Part shown: in pieces, positions 53,158 through 64,000 of the stretch
How the letters are laid out: each line of letters begins with the position of its first letter
Numbering within the stretch: the first letter of the stretch is position 1
DNA from: Chionis minor
Taxonomy: Eukaryota > Chordata > Aves > Charadriiformes > Chionididae
Direction of reading: 5' to 3'
Assembly (NCBI GenBank): GCA_013398295.1
Contig: VZSF01003934.1
Coordinates: 248,001 to 312,000, forward strand
Length of the DNA stretch: 64,000 bases
Notes under the pieces: model-generated
What the model saw: only the letters and a program-made list of their open reading frames with translations
What the model was told of the DNA's origin: nothing
Databases searched by the model: none
Program-made: the position numbers and the translations under genes

Positions 53158-56100
53158 AAACAAAACGGAAGCAGATGTGTCTAGGACAGGACAGAATGGC
53201 GAGGGCCGTGGTGAGATTCAGGCCTTCACAGCCAGGGCAGATTCGTGTGGCTTCATCCAATGCTACATTAGTTCTCAAAAGGGCCCTGGGGTCTGACTAA
53301 CTGAGCAAAATTTCTTTCTTACATTGCTTGTCCTTTTTGTTCAGATGGCTCTTCTGGCTTACAAGTCAAGGATGCGTGCATTTCTCTACCTACTTCAGGT
53401 TCCTTAATTCACCGATTTAAACATACATATATTGAACATCTTTTTGTATTTCTGTCATTTGTAGCCGTTAATTAAACTTTGGTTTCTAGACATGGCTTTT
53501 GAGTAACACACCCATTGTTTCTAGCAAAGAATTGACCTCAAAATCTGCTGGTACATATGACACCAAATCACCCTTCAGGGAAGACAGACAGGCTTATGTC
53601 ACTTTATAATTTTGCTTTGTTCATATTGTACCTGTACAAAAGCTATCATTAAAGTGGTTCCCACTTGTGGGCATTCTCTCTGCTTTACTAAAATCCATCT
53701 CAGCTCATGGGAAGTCATTTCCAGAGGAAATGGGAGAGGCCCAAAGATCCACAAAATGGATTCATCTTCATCTTATTATGTGCATAATAACACGTTGGCA
53801 TGGGCTACACATACAGAATCGTTCAACCCAACTTCATATTCCTAAGTACATGAGATTTCTCTTTAGTCAGGAGAAAAAAATATAAAAATTCAATGTTGTC
53901 TAAAAATAGGTAAGATGACACCAAGAGTTGCCTCAGTAAGGATTAGAATTCCCTGAACCCCACGAACAAAACAATTTCAAGATTTTCGTGCAAAACTGAT
54001 GGCCTTCATACCTGAAAAGTGACATCTTTTCTCAATGACTCTGCCATGTTCTGGTACCAAGCCAAGAAGCTTTGTACCAGAGCAATCAGCTGATCACCTT
54101 GGCATTATCCAAGTAAGGCAAACTTTAAGTGATATTTTGTAGCATCATTTGTCCAACATTTTCCTGTTAGCACCCTGCTCCTTTTGCAATAGGGACTCTC
54201 TTGTAATTTGGTTATTTAACATCTCAGCAGCAAGGCAGTTGTAATTCTCAATGGGGCAAGACACACATGACTAGAAGACACAAGCTGATACATCCTGCTG
54301 CTGTACAGCTGTTAATCGATTACAATACAGGGAAGGGAAGACTGGGTACTTCAGGGGCTTGGAGTTGGTAAAGAATATTTAAAATATATTCATCTAATTA
54401 TTTTTATATGATTATATAAAAATTCAGTCATCAAGTTGAATTTAGCTCAGTCTAGTAATGCCCTAATAGTTTTCTTATTTGGCAACTGTGAGAAAAAAAT
54501 TCTGTGGGTCACAAATGAACTATTCTAAAACCACCAGCGCTGTAAGCACTCACCTGCAATCTTCGTGGTGGTCTAAGTAGAGAGAAAATGAACTTTTCTT
54601 TCAGAGACTAGGTGTACTGAACTGAAGGTTAATGTGTGCTGCTACTGCCTGTGTTTGCCCTGCTGCAACAGAAGGCCTCAGTCCCAAAAAGTGTCAAGCC
54701 CACCAGCCTCACCAAAACCACATGGAAGTGAAACAAATAGGATACCAACAACAATGTCTGATTGCGGATATATTTTTCAAACACATCCAAAACACTACCA
54801 GGGAAGGAAGTGAGAGAGTTATTATCTACCTGACTTATTAAGTCCTGTGAATTGTTTGCTTTCTAGCCTTATGCAAGCAGCCATGTGAAGCTCAAGCTCC
54901 ATGATGCTGTAGAGGTTAATTTCTCAGCTTGGCTAGAATTACCGTATTCTGTGGAATTTAACACTTCAGGAGAAGATGACACTCTAGTGATGCCTGTAAA
55001 CACCAAGCCAGATGTTCAGCCTGTAATGCATCACAGCCCTAAATGCATTAGCAAGGAACAGTGAGTCTAAAGGCTTCCCAAAATGAGTAACATCCATGAA
55101 CTCACTGCAACAACCCTCAAGTTTCTTCACTGCAGCCGCAATCATTTCTCTGAACCAAGCAAGACAAGGAGTCTCAATTCTCACATAAAATTCAGAAAAA
55201 TCAGTAGTCCTGATTCTTCCCTATGTCCCTTAATTCTGCCCACGGGGCCTTCAAGGATCCCAGGGGAGTTACAGAGGAAAAAAGCACAGTCTATCCTGCC
55301 CACTGCGTTTCTCATATGCCAGCACAGACAGAAGCAAATGGCAGCCACGTCAGCTTGTCTTTTGCCCAAGTACAAAATGGAATAATAACCTGTACTTGTC
55401 CCAACAGAGAAAATACCCAATCCCTCTGAGCTAACTTCTGCTCTCAACTTCCCTGAGCATAATTTCTATTCAGTCATTATAATTACTCTGGATTCTTCCA
55501 TAACACATTAGAGGAATTGATCTGGGTTCTTTAAAGTTTAGCTCCTTTTGCAAAAGGATACAGCATTGCTTCAGTTTGACACCTTTCAAAGATGCCCAAG
55601 CCATGCAGTCAGTTGCAGGCCCTGGAAGTTACCACTGTACTGTCCCTTTCACTCTCATAAAAGGAGATTATAGATACCTGTGATCTATAGCCCACTGATC
55701 AATGTCAGCTAAATCTTCCTCTTTCCTGCCCCCTCAAACTGCTGTTACTTTACTCTGCACTTCACTTCCTCCAGTGTAACACATTAACCAGCACTGTTGG
55801 GGTTAAGCAGGAAAGTACATGTTATAGAAGTCTCTCCTTTCCCTATTCCTTCCACCCATGGGAACAACTTCAGAACCACACCTCTAATTTAGGGTTAGCT
55901 TCCCAGGATACTCCAGCATCACAACTCTTCTATTTATACCACAGTCTATGATGTGGCATTAAATACACACATGTAGGTCTCAAGTGCTGGCACTCTGAGG
56001 CAGGTTCCACCCAGTCATCTGCTTCAGCAATTAGGCACTGTGACATCTGCTACAGAAGAACAGAAGGAACAGGAGGCAAAGGTACAGAGCTGTCTGATGG

Positions 56101-56802
56101 GCAGTCCTTGTGCACTCCCCCACACACACCCCCGACCTACTCCACCCCCTGCTGAAGTGATGTAGAAGCTTCAGTAGCAAATCTGCAATGCCAATGAAGT
56201 GATGAGTATCTACAAGGACATTTAGATCTATCAGCAGAGGTGACACAGACAGAGCTAGACTGCTAGACACTGCCCAGACACCAATTCAGAGATAGCGTTT
56301 GTTCCCTCTATGCAGTCTGGCCAAGCTGTGAGTAATTTCAAACACAGAGCTCCGTGGGGGAGATCATAGCACTTACCTGATAGGTGTGGGGCCCTGGATT
56401 TCAGGCCTGTTTTCGTTTGAATTGAGTTACTAGTTGCAAGAAAGCACACAGAAAGACTCCCCCAAGCAGAGATGCGATACAAAGCAGTTCTTGAGAAATC
56501 ATTTTTAACCCTTCACTGTGAGAGGACTTAAGATTTACCACAGTAATTAGTCACACGAAACAGGAGGGAAGGGTGAAGAAAACCAATTCCAAAACTGTCG
56601 TGGCAACACAAAACCTCCAGCCAGCCAGTAGCTGGGGCATCAGCTCCTGAGGGGATTGCCTGGAAAACCCTTGCACTGTTTGATGCTCTAAGCCAGAGGT
56701 ATTCAACCTGATGGATAGGCAGGCTACCTACTTTCTGTGTTTGGAAGCATAGGATTTCCTTTTCAAAGCCAAACTGAAGTAGCATGCAAGAACCCATGGC
56801 TC

Positions 56803-56823
56803 TGTGTGTGTGGTGTGTGTGTA
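56803..56823 (+). repeat. (GT)n microsatellite, interrupted
   Basis: GT units have one GG interruption at 56812-56813. Confidence 0.85.
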
Positions 56824-59188
56824 TTCCCTTCAGCTCCATTTCTTTTCTGTCACTTCCACTACTGCTAATGGTGTGTATGAAAAAAGGACAGTATTCCTGG
56901 TCCGCTTCCCACTGGTTCGCCTTCTCTTTTGCTTCATTCCTGACTTGCTCCTTCCGCCTAATGCCTCAGTGCAGTTTCACCATCATTCCAGCCCTTCACA
57001 AGCACACACTTGCATTCCAGAGGGGAATACTGAAAGTCACTCAGTACCATAAAGTAGGCCATTTGGTTACACACAATGTGCTAAATTTTGCCTCAAAACT
57101 GCCATATGAAGGTTATTCTAAGGGAATTATTTGCAGTCTTCCTAGAAAGCCAGTCTGATCCAATGAAAGGAATACAGAAAACTGCAAAAAAAAAAAGCAT
57201 TTATCCAGAAATGATGAAAACTAAAAGGCAGAAAGTAATCTTTTCTGCACAGAAAAACAATCCGAACTACATCATAATTCTCTTGCTGAACTACAAAGCA
57301 CATGAAGTCCAGTTTCTTCTTTTGTTGCAGCAACTACAAGGTCACATCCCCTTTCCAGTGACTAATAGCTCTCTGCTAAAGATCACAGATGAGAAGGGCC
57401 TGTCTTTGTCTGCCTCCCTCTCTTCTGGCTAGTAGGCTGCAAAGAACATCTTATTCATCTCTAGCAGCAACATACAGGGGGCAAAGCAAGTGCTGAACAT
57501 CAACACGTATGAAATCAAAGCTATCTACAAAAGCAGCCTAAGGGCCATAATATGATTTAGAATTCAAAACACCTTTTTTGATTCTGCCCCTGGAAAGACA
57601 CAATTGATCCAGAAATTATTCTAGTAAGATATGTGAATGCAGGAAAAAGGGATAACGGAAGACTAAAGAAGGGTCCAAAATTTCTGTGGGCAGCATCCTT
57701 TTTCTTTGATTTCACTTAACCCAGTGAAATTATGTTCACTGGAATTACTTCAATTGCAAGCAATAAAAATGTAAAATATAGAGGCTACATAATATGATGA
57801 CAATGATATAGGCTAGCTCTGTTTGCATGTGCCAATGTTATCATTACAGAAAATATTTAACACCTACACTGCCCTGGATGCAGAACAAGCCTGCAGATAT
57901 GAAACCATCCTCCAGCCCAAGCGACTACAAGAGACAGCAGTACACTGGGAACGTCAGTTCAGGGTGAGAGCCAGTCTGTTACTACACAAAATATTCCCCT
58001 CAGTATTAGTGGCTGTTAGTCGGGATCTTTAGGTCACCAACTGCACTCAGATGCCATACTCCTTTCATAGAAAGGGCTAATTGTGAAATGACATTTAATT
58101 CAATAGTTGACAAAACTTCTTCAGGAAGACTACTAAGCCAAAATTATCTTTTTCCACCAAAATAGTTGCTGGTGAGACTGTGATACCTCACCAAAAAAGA
58201 CAATACATAAAAAAATACTGAAACAATGCATAAATAGACACATCCCACCTGTGAGGTTTTTAGACCAGGACATAGGGTACATACCACCTTCAGCCTTCCT
58301 ATAGCTGCCTTTAGAATGAGGGCCAAAAATTCCTGGTGATCTCAGTCTGTAATCAGAGTTAACTCTTTAGTTTTCCCTTTCTTCTCTAGACTTAGATACT
58401 TCTTCAGACTTTAGATTGACAAATCCTATAAGCAGCAGTGATTCAGTTCCAAACTCTGGGGTCTTGCTAAGTATTTTCATTATTTATCATCATCTTTGCA
58501 GACACAGCTTTAAACCTTGTAAACGCTGCTTTAAACAACTACAAAAGGTCTTTAAGATGCAAGGAATATATGAGGATTTGAAAACTCCTCTGCATTATTC
58601 CTGAGTTCACTTTGATTTGGTGTCCGTAACAAGTAACTTACGAGAAGGAAATGCAATCATTTTGAGCAGCTCCTCTCTGCAGTGGTCTCATCTGGGAGAA
58701 CTTACTATCAGCCAGAACCATCTCCTGGAGATTTGCCCTCATTTTCTTCCTGTGAACTTGCATAAAACTGTCTCCACTCGACTGCCTCTGAATAATGTAC
58801 AACAACAGATGAGCGACAGTGAGTGCCAAGGGAGCTCCAGCCAACAGCAGCTAAGTGAGCCCATTGCTGTGCTTCAGCTTTCAAAAGCATTAGGGGGGTA
58901 CCAGAACACCACGGATTTAGTCAAGAAAGATTCAGATCGTTAAAAAATACATGTGCCACAAGAACAAAGAACACCTGACAGTTCACCCAGGACTGAAACA
59001 GAATTATCAGATCACATTCTGCTCACAGTTTCCTCAGCTAAAATCCAGGTGACTCCAGAACCTGTACCACACATTACAAAGTGAAAAATATGTTTGCTTG
59101 ACCCTTTATATCCCACTCTACTGCCCTCAGTTACTTCATCCTTAGAGAAAGCTGTTTGGCAACAGATTTCATAAGACTTTTTTAAATC

Positions 59189-59207
59189 TTTTTTTTTTTT
59201 TTTTTTT
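59189..59207 (+). repeat. Poly(T) run
   Basis: Nineteen consecutive Ts; on the PREX1 strand this is poly(A). The sequence on its right does not look like a retrocopy. Confidence 0.9.
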
Positions 59208-59540
59208 GAGAGGGTTCAAGTGTTGATAAAAAAGCTGAATTCACACTTTAGAAAATTAAATCCATCAAAAGAGGAACACAAGATTCATTCCACTTACACT
59301 TGAAATCTCAAGACCGCCCAGCCAATACACAGCAGTCATGCATTTTTCAGGCCAAGAGAAAGACGGATGTATCTGTTCTCACAATAGCCTGAACTTCTTG
59401 TACAAAAGCCAACAGGACTACTAGTCAGGACCATTTTGAGGAATTGCTGAAGAGGATCACCTTTCTAGATAGAACTGGGCTAAAGTGTTTCAGCTGGAGG
59501 ATTTTAGTCACACATCCCGTATCACTGAGGCTGGTCAGGT

Positions 59541-59572
59541 CTACCTATGCAAACTCCTACCTATGCAAAAGG
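59541..59572 (+). repeat. 16-bp tandem duplication
   Basis: CTACCTATGCAAACTC (59541-59556) is followed directly by CTACCTATGCAAAAGG. A further ATGCAAACTCC follows just after, so the block looks like 2-3 slipped copies of one unit. Confidence 0.85.
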
Positions 59573-62500
59573 ATGCAAACTCCCAGGAGAAAACATGGGA
59601 GTCACAGCAGTCATGAAACACAAAGAGAGCAGAAAAGACATAATGCGCTCCATGTTCTGATATTACTAAGCTCTACCGAATCTACACTTAAGCTACACAC
59701 AAAGTCCACCACATAACTTATTCCACCTCAGATACGCTAACTTAGGACGGATGTATATTCCATGAACAGACAGCATTCCCTCTTTGACACTGTCCATTCT
59801 GGCTACAGGATACTCAGCCACGCTAACTTGCAGTGCTGGACCTCTCTCCTCGTATACTATGACTGTGTTTTGGCCTCTGACAGAAATAGTTCCTTCCTGA
59901 AAAGCATGGGCCAGAATCATCTGTCTGCACTGAATCCAACAGAGAATTCAGCTGGTTTACAATAGGGGACAGACTGTCTCCATTGCATCACCCAGTTCTG
60001 AGAGCTTGCCCTAGCCTCTATCAAGATGTTGGCTGATACTAATCAGCTTTCCTTGCCATCTTTTCTTATTTCCCCATTTAAACATGCACACTTGTGTATG
60101 TTTTTAAAATGTCGGTGGTGTTACCAGGGACATTTTAGCTGCTCCATCTGTTTGTATCTTATGTTACATTACTGAGAGTCCTGCTAACATATAATGTAAT
60201 TGTCACTGTGATAGTATTTCTTTACACCGGGCTCTTACCAACTTTACTGTCTACAGAGAAAAATATTTCCCAAACCAAGAAAACAATTCCTGTCTCCTTA
60301 TTTTGAAATCCCAGTGAAACATGAATAAGAGTGGAAAGGGGCATCTGTTTGCGTTGGGGCAAAAAAGTATGAGAGTCCAACCGATGGGAGGGACAGCTGG
60401 AGCTTGTCTGATGTGTAACTCCTCTACAGTGCTACCACATGGCTGTTGGTGCAGGACTGGAACAAAAGAGATCTTTGACACTTCAATTCCAGCTGCTAAT
60501 GTGTAATCAATCTTGCTAGGAACAATAATTTCCACTACCTGCCTTTGATTCCCACCTGAACCTAAAATCTTGCCCTTTTTCCCATTGTTCATCCTGTCCT
60601 CCCATGAATCCGTTGTCGATTTCCACCACTCTCTTTCTGCTCAAGGAAAGAATCACAGCTTACATGCTGGCCAGTTGGTCACAGTAACACAACTAGAACT
60701 AGCCACTGTAATTGAGTGTTTCAAGAAACAGTGAAATGGCTGCCTGCCACAGGGCAATAATCCTTTCCAGGGATTTGGTTTAGGCAGCAAAGGCAACTCA
60801 TGCAGCAGCCTGAAAGGCCTCATGAGATAAAACATTCATGCTGGCAAAGCACAATGCAGCCCCAGTAGTTTGTGATTAAATCATGGAGATGACAGTGCAG
60901 AGTAAATTTATTCAATATTGTTTATTCCACATTTTTTCCATACGCTTGAAAACAGAGAGGAAAGAAATAAAAATTATAAACAGACACTTCTTCCTTTAGA
61001 CAGGAATCTTCGCACAAGGGCCAAATCACCAAATCAGCCGGGAGTACTGAGAGCTGGAAACGATGGGAGAGATGAACTGCTCTGAGTAAAATCCCCAGCA
61101 ATGCTTTCCCTAACCACAAACAAAAGTTTGGGAGACACAAGCAATCTCAATTTGGGGAGCTGCTTTATTTCACATTCCATCCAAGACTGACTGTGTTGAC
61201 TACAAGCAGCAAGCCTATATTGATAATGTGTATGTAAGACACATCCTGTTCTGTGATTACCAACCCAGTTGTTCTGCAGACCTGAAATGTTCCATAAAAA
61301 TTTTAGGGGGCTCCTCCAATCCAAAGAAAATGTCATAAAATGCTTAAGACTGCAGGTTATTCCCAGACTTCCAATCATTTCATGGTTTGTGATCAAAACA
61401 GTTGCTTATATTGATACAAGAGGTGAAATTTTCAATAGATTTTCCCAGTAGTGTCTGGGTACGCCTTGTTCGTGTGAGAGAGCATATTATGTGGATAGCA
61501 AGGTGTATTGGGCACAGAATGAGAAATCCACACACAGCTGATCCCACCATACGTCTGTAATTACTAGGAATCTGTATTTGATAGTGGGTAGTGCAGAATG
61601 TTATCCAGTGCCAGTATACTTAACTGTGGAAGTTATAAATGCAGAGTTATTTAACAGCTACATTTGCATTGCAGAGACAATCTGCAGACAACTGGTATTG
61701 GGCAGCCAAACGTCTCCTTTACAATGCCTAATCCACACAGCACTGTAGTAACAAAAAGAACCACTAGCTTTGCATCAGCTTTCCGGATTTCTTCCCTGCC
61801 AAATGATAGCAGGAAAAAACGCTTGTTGCCCCTTCCACAACAGCACCAACACAGGTCAGCCTCTCGAATCCAGCCCTGTATATGTGAAATAAAATAAACT
61901 TCTAAAGAAGTTCAAACAACCAAACAGACGCAACCTTGGGAAGAGAACCAAGTTAAAAGGAACTGTCAGCAGTACCAGTCAGAGAGGCTAGCAAAGTAGC
62001 CATCCCATTCAAGGGCTTCCCCCAGCCTCATTTCATATGCTGAGGCAAATTGGTGTTGGAGCTGTAACGCTACAGAGGAGTTGGAACGACCTACTTTCAC
62101 TCTCTACAAGCTGGGACACATCCTAGTCCCTATTAATAATATACACACTTCAGTTCAAATCATGTGCTATAATCTGAATATTGCTTTAGTCCTTAGAGTA
62201 ATAAAAAAACCCAGAAACCTAGTTTACAGAAACATCTTTAATACATGAGCATTTTAGATGCTTGCCACAGATTTATGAGATAAGGTTTGATCCCAAAGAA
62301 TGCGTTCACTTTCTACTGAGTCCTTATTGAAGGTAAGTCTGCTTTACTCAGTAAATTTGGCAGATTACGGCACCAGAACCCCCATTCTGCTCTCACAGGC
62401 TATGAATTTTGTAGATCAGATGTTGTTAAAGTTAACAAGGCATCCTTTGTGTTCCACTAAGGTCTTCATAAACATCAAGAAAACCTTTTCCCATTCCAAT

Positions 62501-63470
62501 ACTCAGAAGGTGTATGATGGGGGAATAAACGTGACAGCTTTATTCTATCCTGTCAAAACACTGTCTGCCCCTGTTTCCCAGGAACCTCACACACACAGAG
62601 CATCTACCAGCCTAAAGAACTCCAAAACGCTTACAAAGCTTTAACTGATGTTTCAACTATAAGAGTTTATCTTCTGTCCAGAAGCAAGAAGTAAAATGGA
62701 TTTACAGGAATAAGTGAGAATTACTTCTCACCAGCCAGCAGAGGTTACTAGAAATATACAATTACATGCAAACTGTCATAAGAGAGTAGGTAAGCTTTTA
62801 CCCTGTAATCCAAAAGAAAACAAAACCACAGCAGAACCTTGTGGCCCTCCCCCAAAGTAACAGTCCTAACTCCTTTCGGGTGTTTCCATACTGTAAAATA
62901 ATCCAGGCAAAACTGATCAGGCACATGTACTTTTCCAAAGCAAAGTAGGAACCTGTTGAGATTATCTAGGCAAAAGATCAAGAAAAATTCAAGCAACAAA
63001 CAATGTACTTCCAAGCCAAACAACAACCGAGGTTCACAGAGCCTCTCTGCAAAGCTCTCCGAGTGCTTGGCCTGGGGAAGAAACCCTTCGCTTAGTAGAA
63101 AGAGGCCTGTCAACTCAGCACCATGAAATTGAATAAAACCTCTCTTTGTGGCATCCAGGGGAGAAGGACAAAGGGCCTCTGCCACTGCAGTGTTTCTGAA
63201 TGACAGAGGCCTCCAGCACCTCCAGCACTCCTCCCACCAGCAGCAGAATCCCAGGAAACTGAGTGCTTATTCATGACTTGGGCTCTGTCCATTTTCTGAG
63301 TTTCCCCCTGCATCCTCCAATGCCGAGTATTTAACAATATCTTCTTTTAGCTTGCCTCTTGTCTACCACTTCCGCATTTAATTGCAAGTTCATGGGTATT
63401 AAGTGGCCTGCACAGCTGAACTAAGTCATCTTGATTTGAAGGCTCCCTTTCCTCATGAAAGGGGAAACAG

Positions 63471-63603
63471 TTCTTTCTCTGTCTTTCTGTCTGTCTGTCT
63501 CCATTTCCCTTTCCTTGGCCGCTTCTCCCCTTCCCCCTCCTTCCTCTCCAATTTTTCTCTTTCCTGTTCCCTCTCCCATCCTACATTTCTTTCTCCATCT
63601 CCC
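63471..63603 (+). repeat. Pyrimidine tract with (TCTG)n
   Basis: About 130 bp is almost wholly C and T, starting with a short TCTG repeat near 63485-63500, then runs of CCCTTCC and CTCTCC. Such tracts can form triplex DNA when mirror-symmetric; I could not confirm mirror symmetry. Confidence 0.85.
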
Positions 63604-64000
63604 TATAAATTAAATTCACGCTTCTCAGAGATGTTGACATGTGCAGGGAAGGGAAGGCAAAGCTCGCAAATGCTGGCACCTGTTCTTAAAATGGCTCCCA
63701 GGCTTCTGCAGGAATTTCTAGTCTGCGTCAAAGTCTGTGGCAGAACATAACAAAAGAACCCACTGCTCTCCCTTCATGCTAAATGCAGGGCCAGACTGCT
63801 TCGTGTTACCATACCTGAACAGCAGCTCACAGATAACTAAACCTTTGCAGAGGTGGGATACCCTTTGTGTCATACAGCAAGTTTCAAAGGAAAATATGTA
63901 AACTGAAGCTGTAACTTCTGCAATAGTTAACTATGAAGAAGTAGTAAGGATAAACAACGCACTCTGATTTCCCCATTGCGACATGAATTTCGAGTGCAGT

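Larger units (their letters stand above)
1..64000 (-). other. PREX1: PREX1 gene, internal part (exons 2-5 and introns)
   Basis: Four minus-strand exons join in frame into one stretch of DH (Dbl-homology) RhoGEF domain. P-Rex1 is known as a large cytosolic Rac guanine-nucleotide exchange factor recruited to the plasma membrane by PIP3 and G-beta-gamma. Its usual order is DH, PH, two DEP, two PDZ, then a phosphatase-like C-terminal half. Only the middle of the DH domain is in this window. Exon 1 would be past 64000 and exon 6 before position 1; I searched both flanks by eye for the expected peptides and found neither. The choice of PREX1 over PREX2 rests on residues such as [16 protein letters not shown] in exon 3, where PREX2, as I recall it, reads more like PEPNAQQEVGTCFLHF. 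Locus orientation is minus throughout. Confidence 0.9.
23885..64000 (-). other. PREX1: PREX1 intron 1 (partial, at least 40 kb)
   Basis: From the exon 2 acceptor to the right edge no further PREX1 coding sequence was found. Exon 1 should be GC-rich and end with the DH motif around TERDYVGTLRFLQ; no such peptide or CpG-dense stretch is visible. Contents are a purine tract (26090-26191), A-rich tracts (30534-30576, 36368-36392, 40370-40382, 46805-46851), T-rich tracts (53126-53157, 59189-59207), GT repeats (52094-52106, 56803-56823), CAAA-rich sequence (35951-36012), tandem duplications (41118-41190, 59541-59572), a hairpin (49348-49376) and a pyrimidine tract (63471-63603). The remainder is unique AT-rich sequence in which I see no gene. 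Confidence 0.85.

Noticed and set aside
62748..63185. Open frame of 145 codons on the minus strand
   Set aside because: No family resemblance, no PREX1 similarity, no splice context supporting it; fits chance.
23885..64000. Search for PREX1 exon 1 or a CpG-island promoter
   Set aside because: No TERDYVGTL-like peptide and no CpG-dense stretch seen.
1..64000. CRISPR arrays, operons, tRNA or rRNA genes, endogenous viral genes
   Set aside because: None recognisable; the only mobile DNA is the CR1 fragment, and the window is a eukaryotic intron landscape.

Overview
The window looks like nuclear DNA of a bird. It is AT-rich, mostly non-coding, and poor in interspersed repeats. Its one clearly recognisable transposon is a CR1 LINE tail (22352-22625, minus strand) with the avian-type 3' end and the C-terminal end of the CR1 reverse-transcriptase ORF. 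The species cannot be told from the sequence alone.

The only protein-coding gene I can support is PREX1, encoding the PIP3- and G-beta-gamma-activated Rac exchange factor P-Rex1. It lies on the minus strand and runs off both ends of the window. Four consecutive coding exons are present. In transcript order they are exon 2 (23884-23813), exon 3 (19119-18997), exon 4 (12144-12040) and exon 5 (8702-8601), numbered as I recall the human gene. They are 72, 123, 105 and 102 nt long. All are flanked by AG/GT splice signals and all are in phase 0-0. Together they give 134 uninterrupted codons covering the middle of the Dbl-homology (DH) RhoGEF domain, up to and including its hallmark [14 protein letters not shown] helix. 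Exon 1 (start codon, first DH helix) must lie beyond 64000. Exon 6 (last DH helices) and everything downstream (PH, DEP, PDZ, phosphatase-like regions) must lie before position 1.

From left to right the layout is: partial intron 5 (1-8600), exon 5, intron 4 (3.3 kb), exon 4, intron 3 (6.9 kb), exon 3, intron 2 (4.7 kb), exon 2, and the first 40 kb of intron 1 (23885-64000). The introns hold short tandem duplications, A/T and purine/pyrimidine tracts, a few microsatellites, two G-quadruplex-type motifs, several small perfect inverted repeats and the CR1 fragment. I found no RNA gene, CRISPR array, operon, second protein gene or CpG-island promoter. The many 60-160 codon open frames are what chance predicts for 64 kb of AT-rich DNA read in six frames.

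I found no convincing undescribed biological system. The findings are modest sequence oddities inside introns plus points about the gene structure, each with the test that would decide it.
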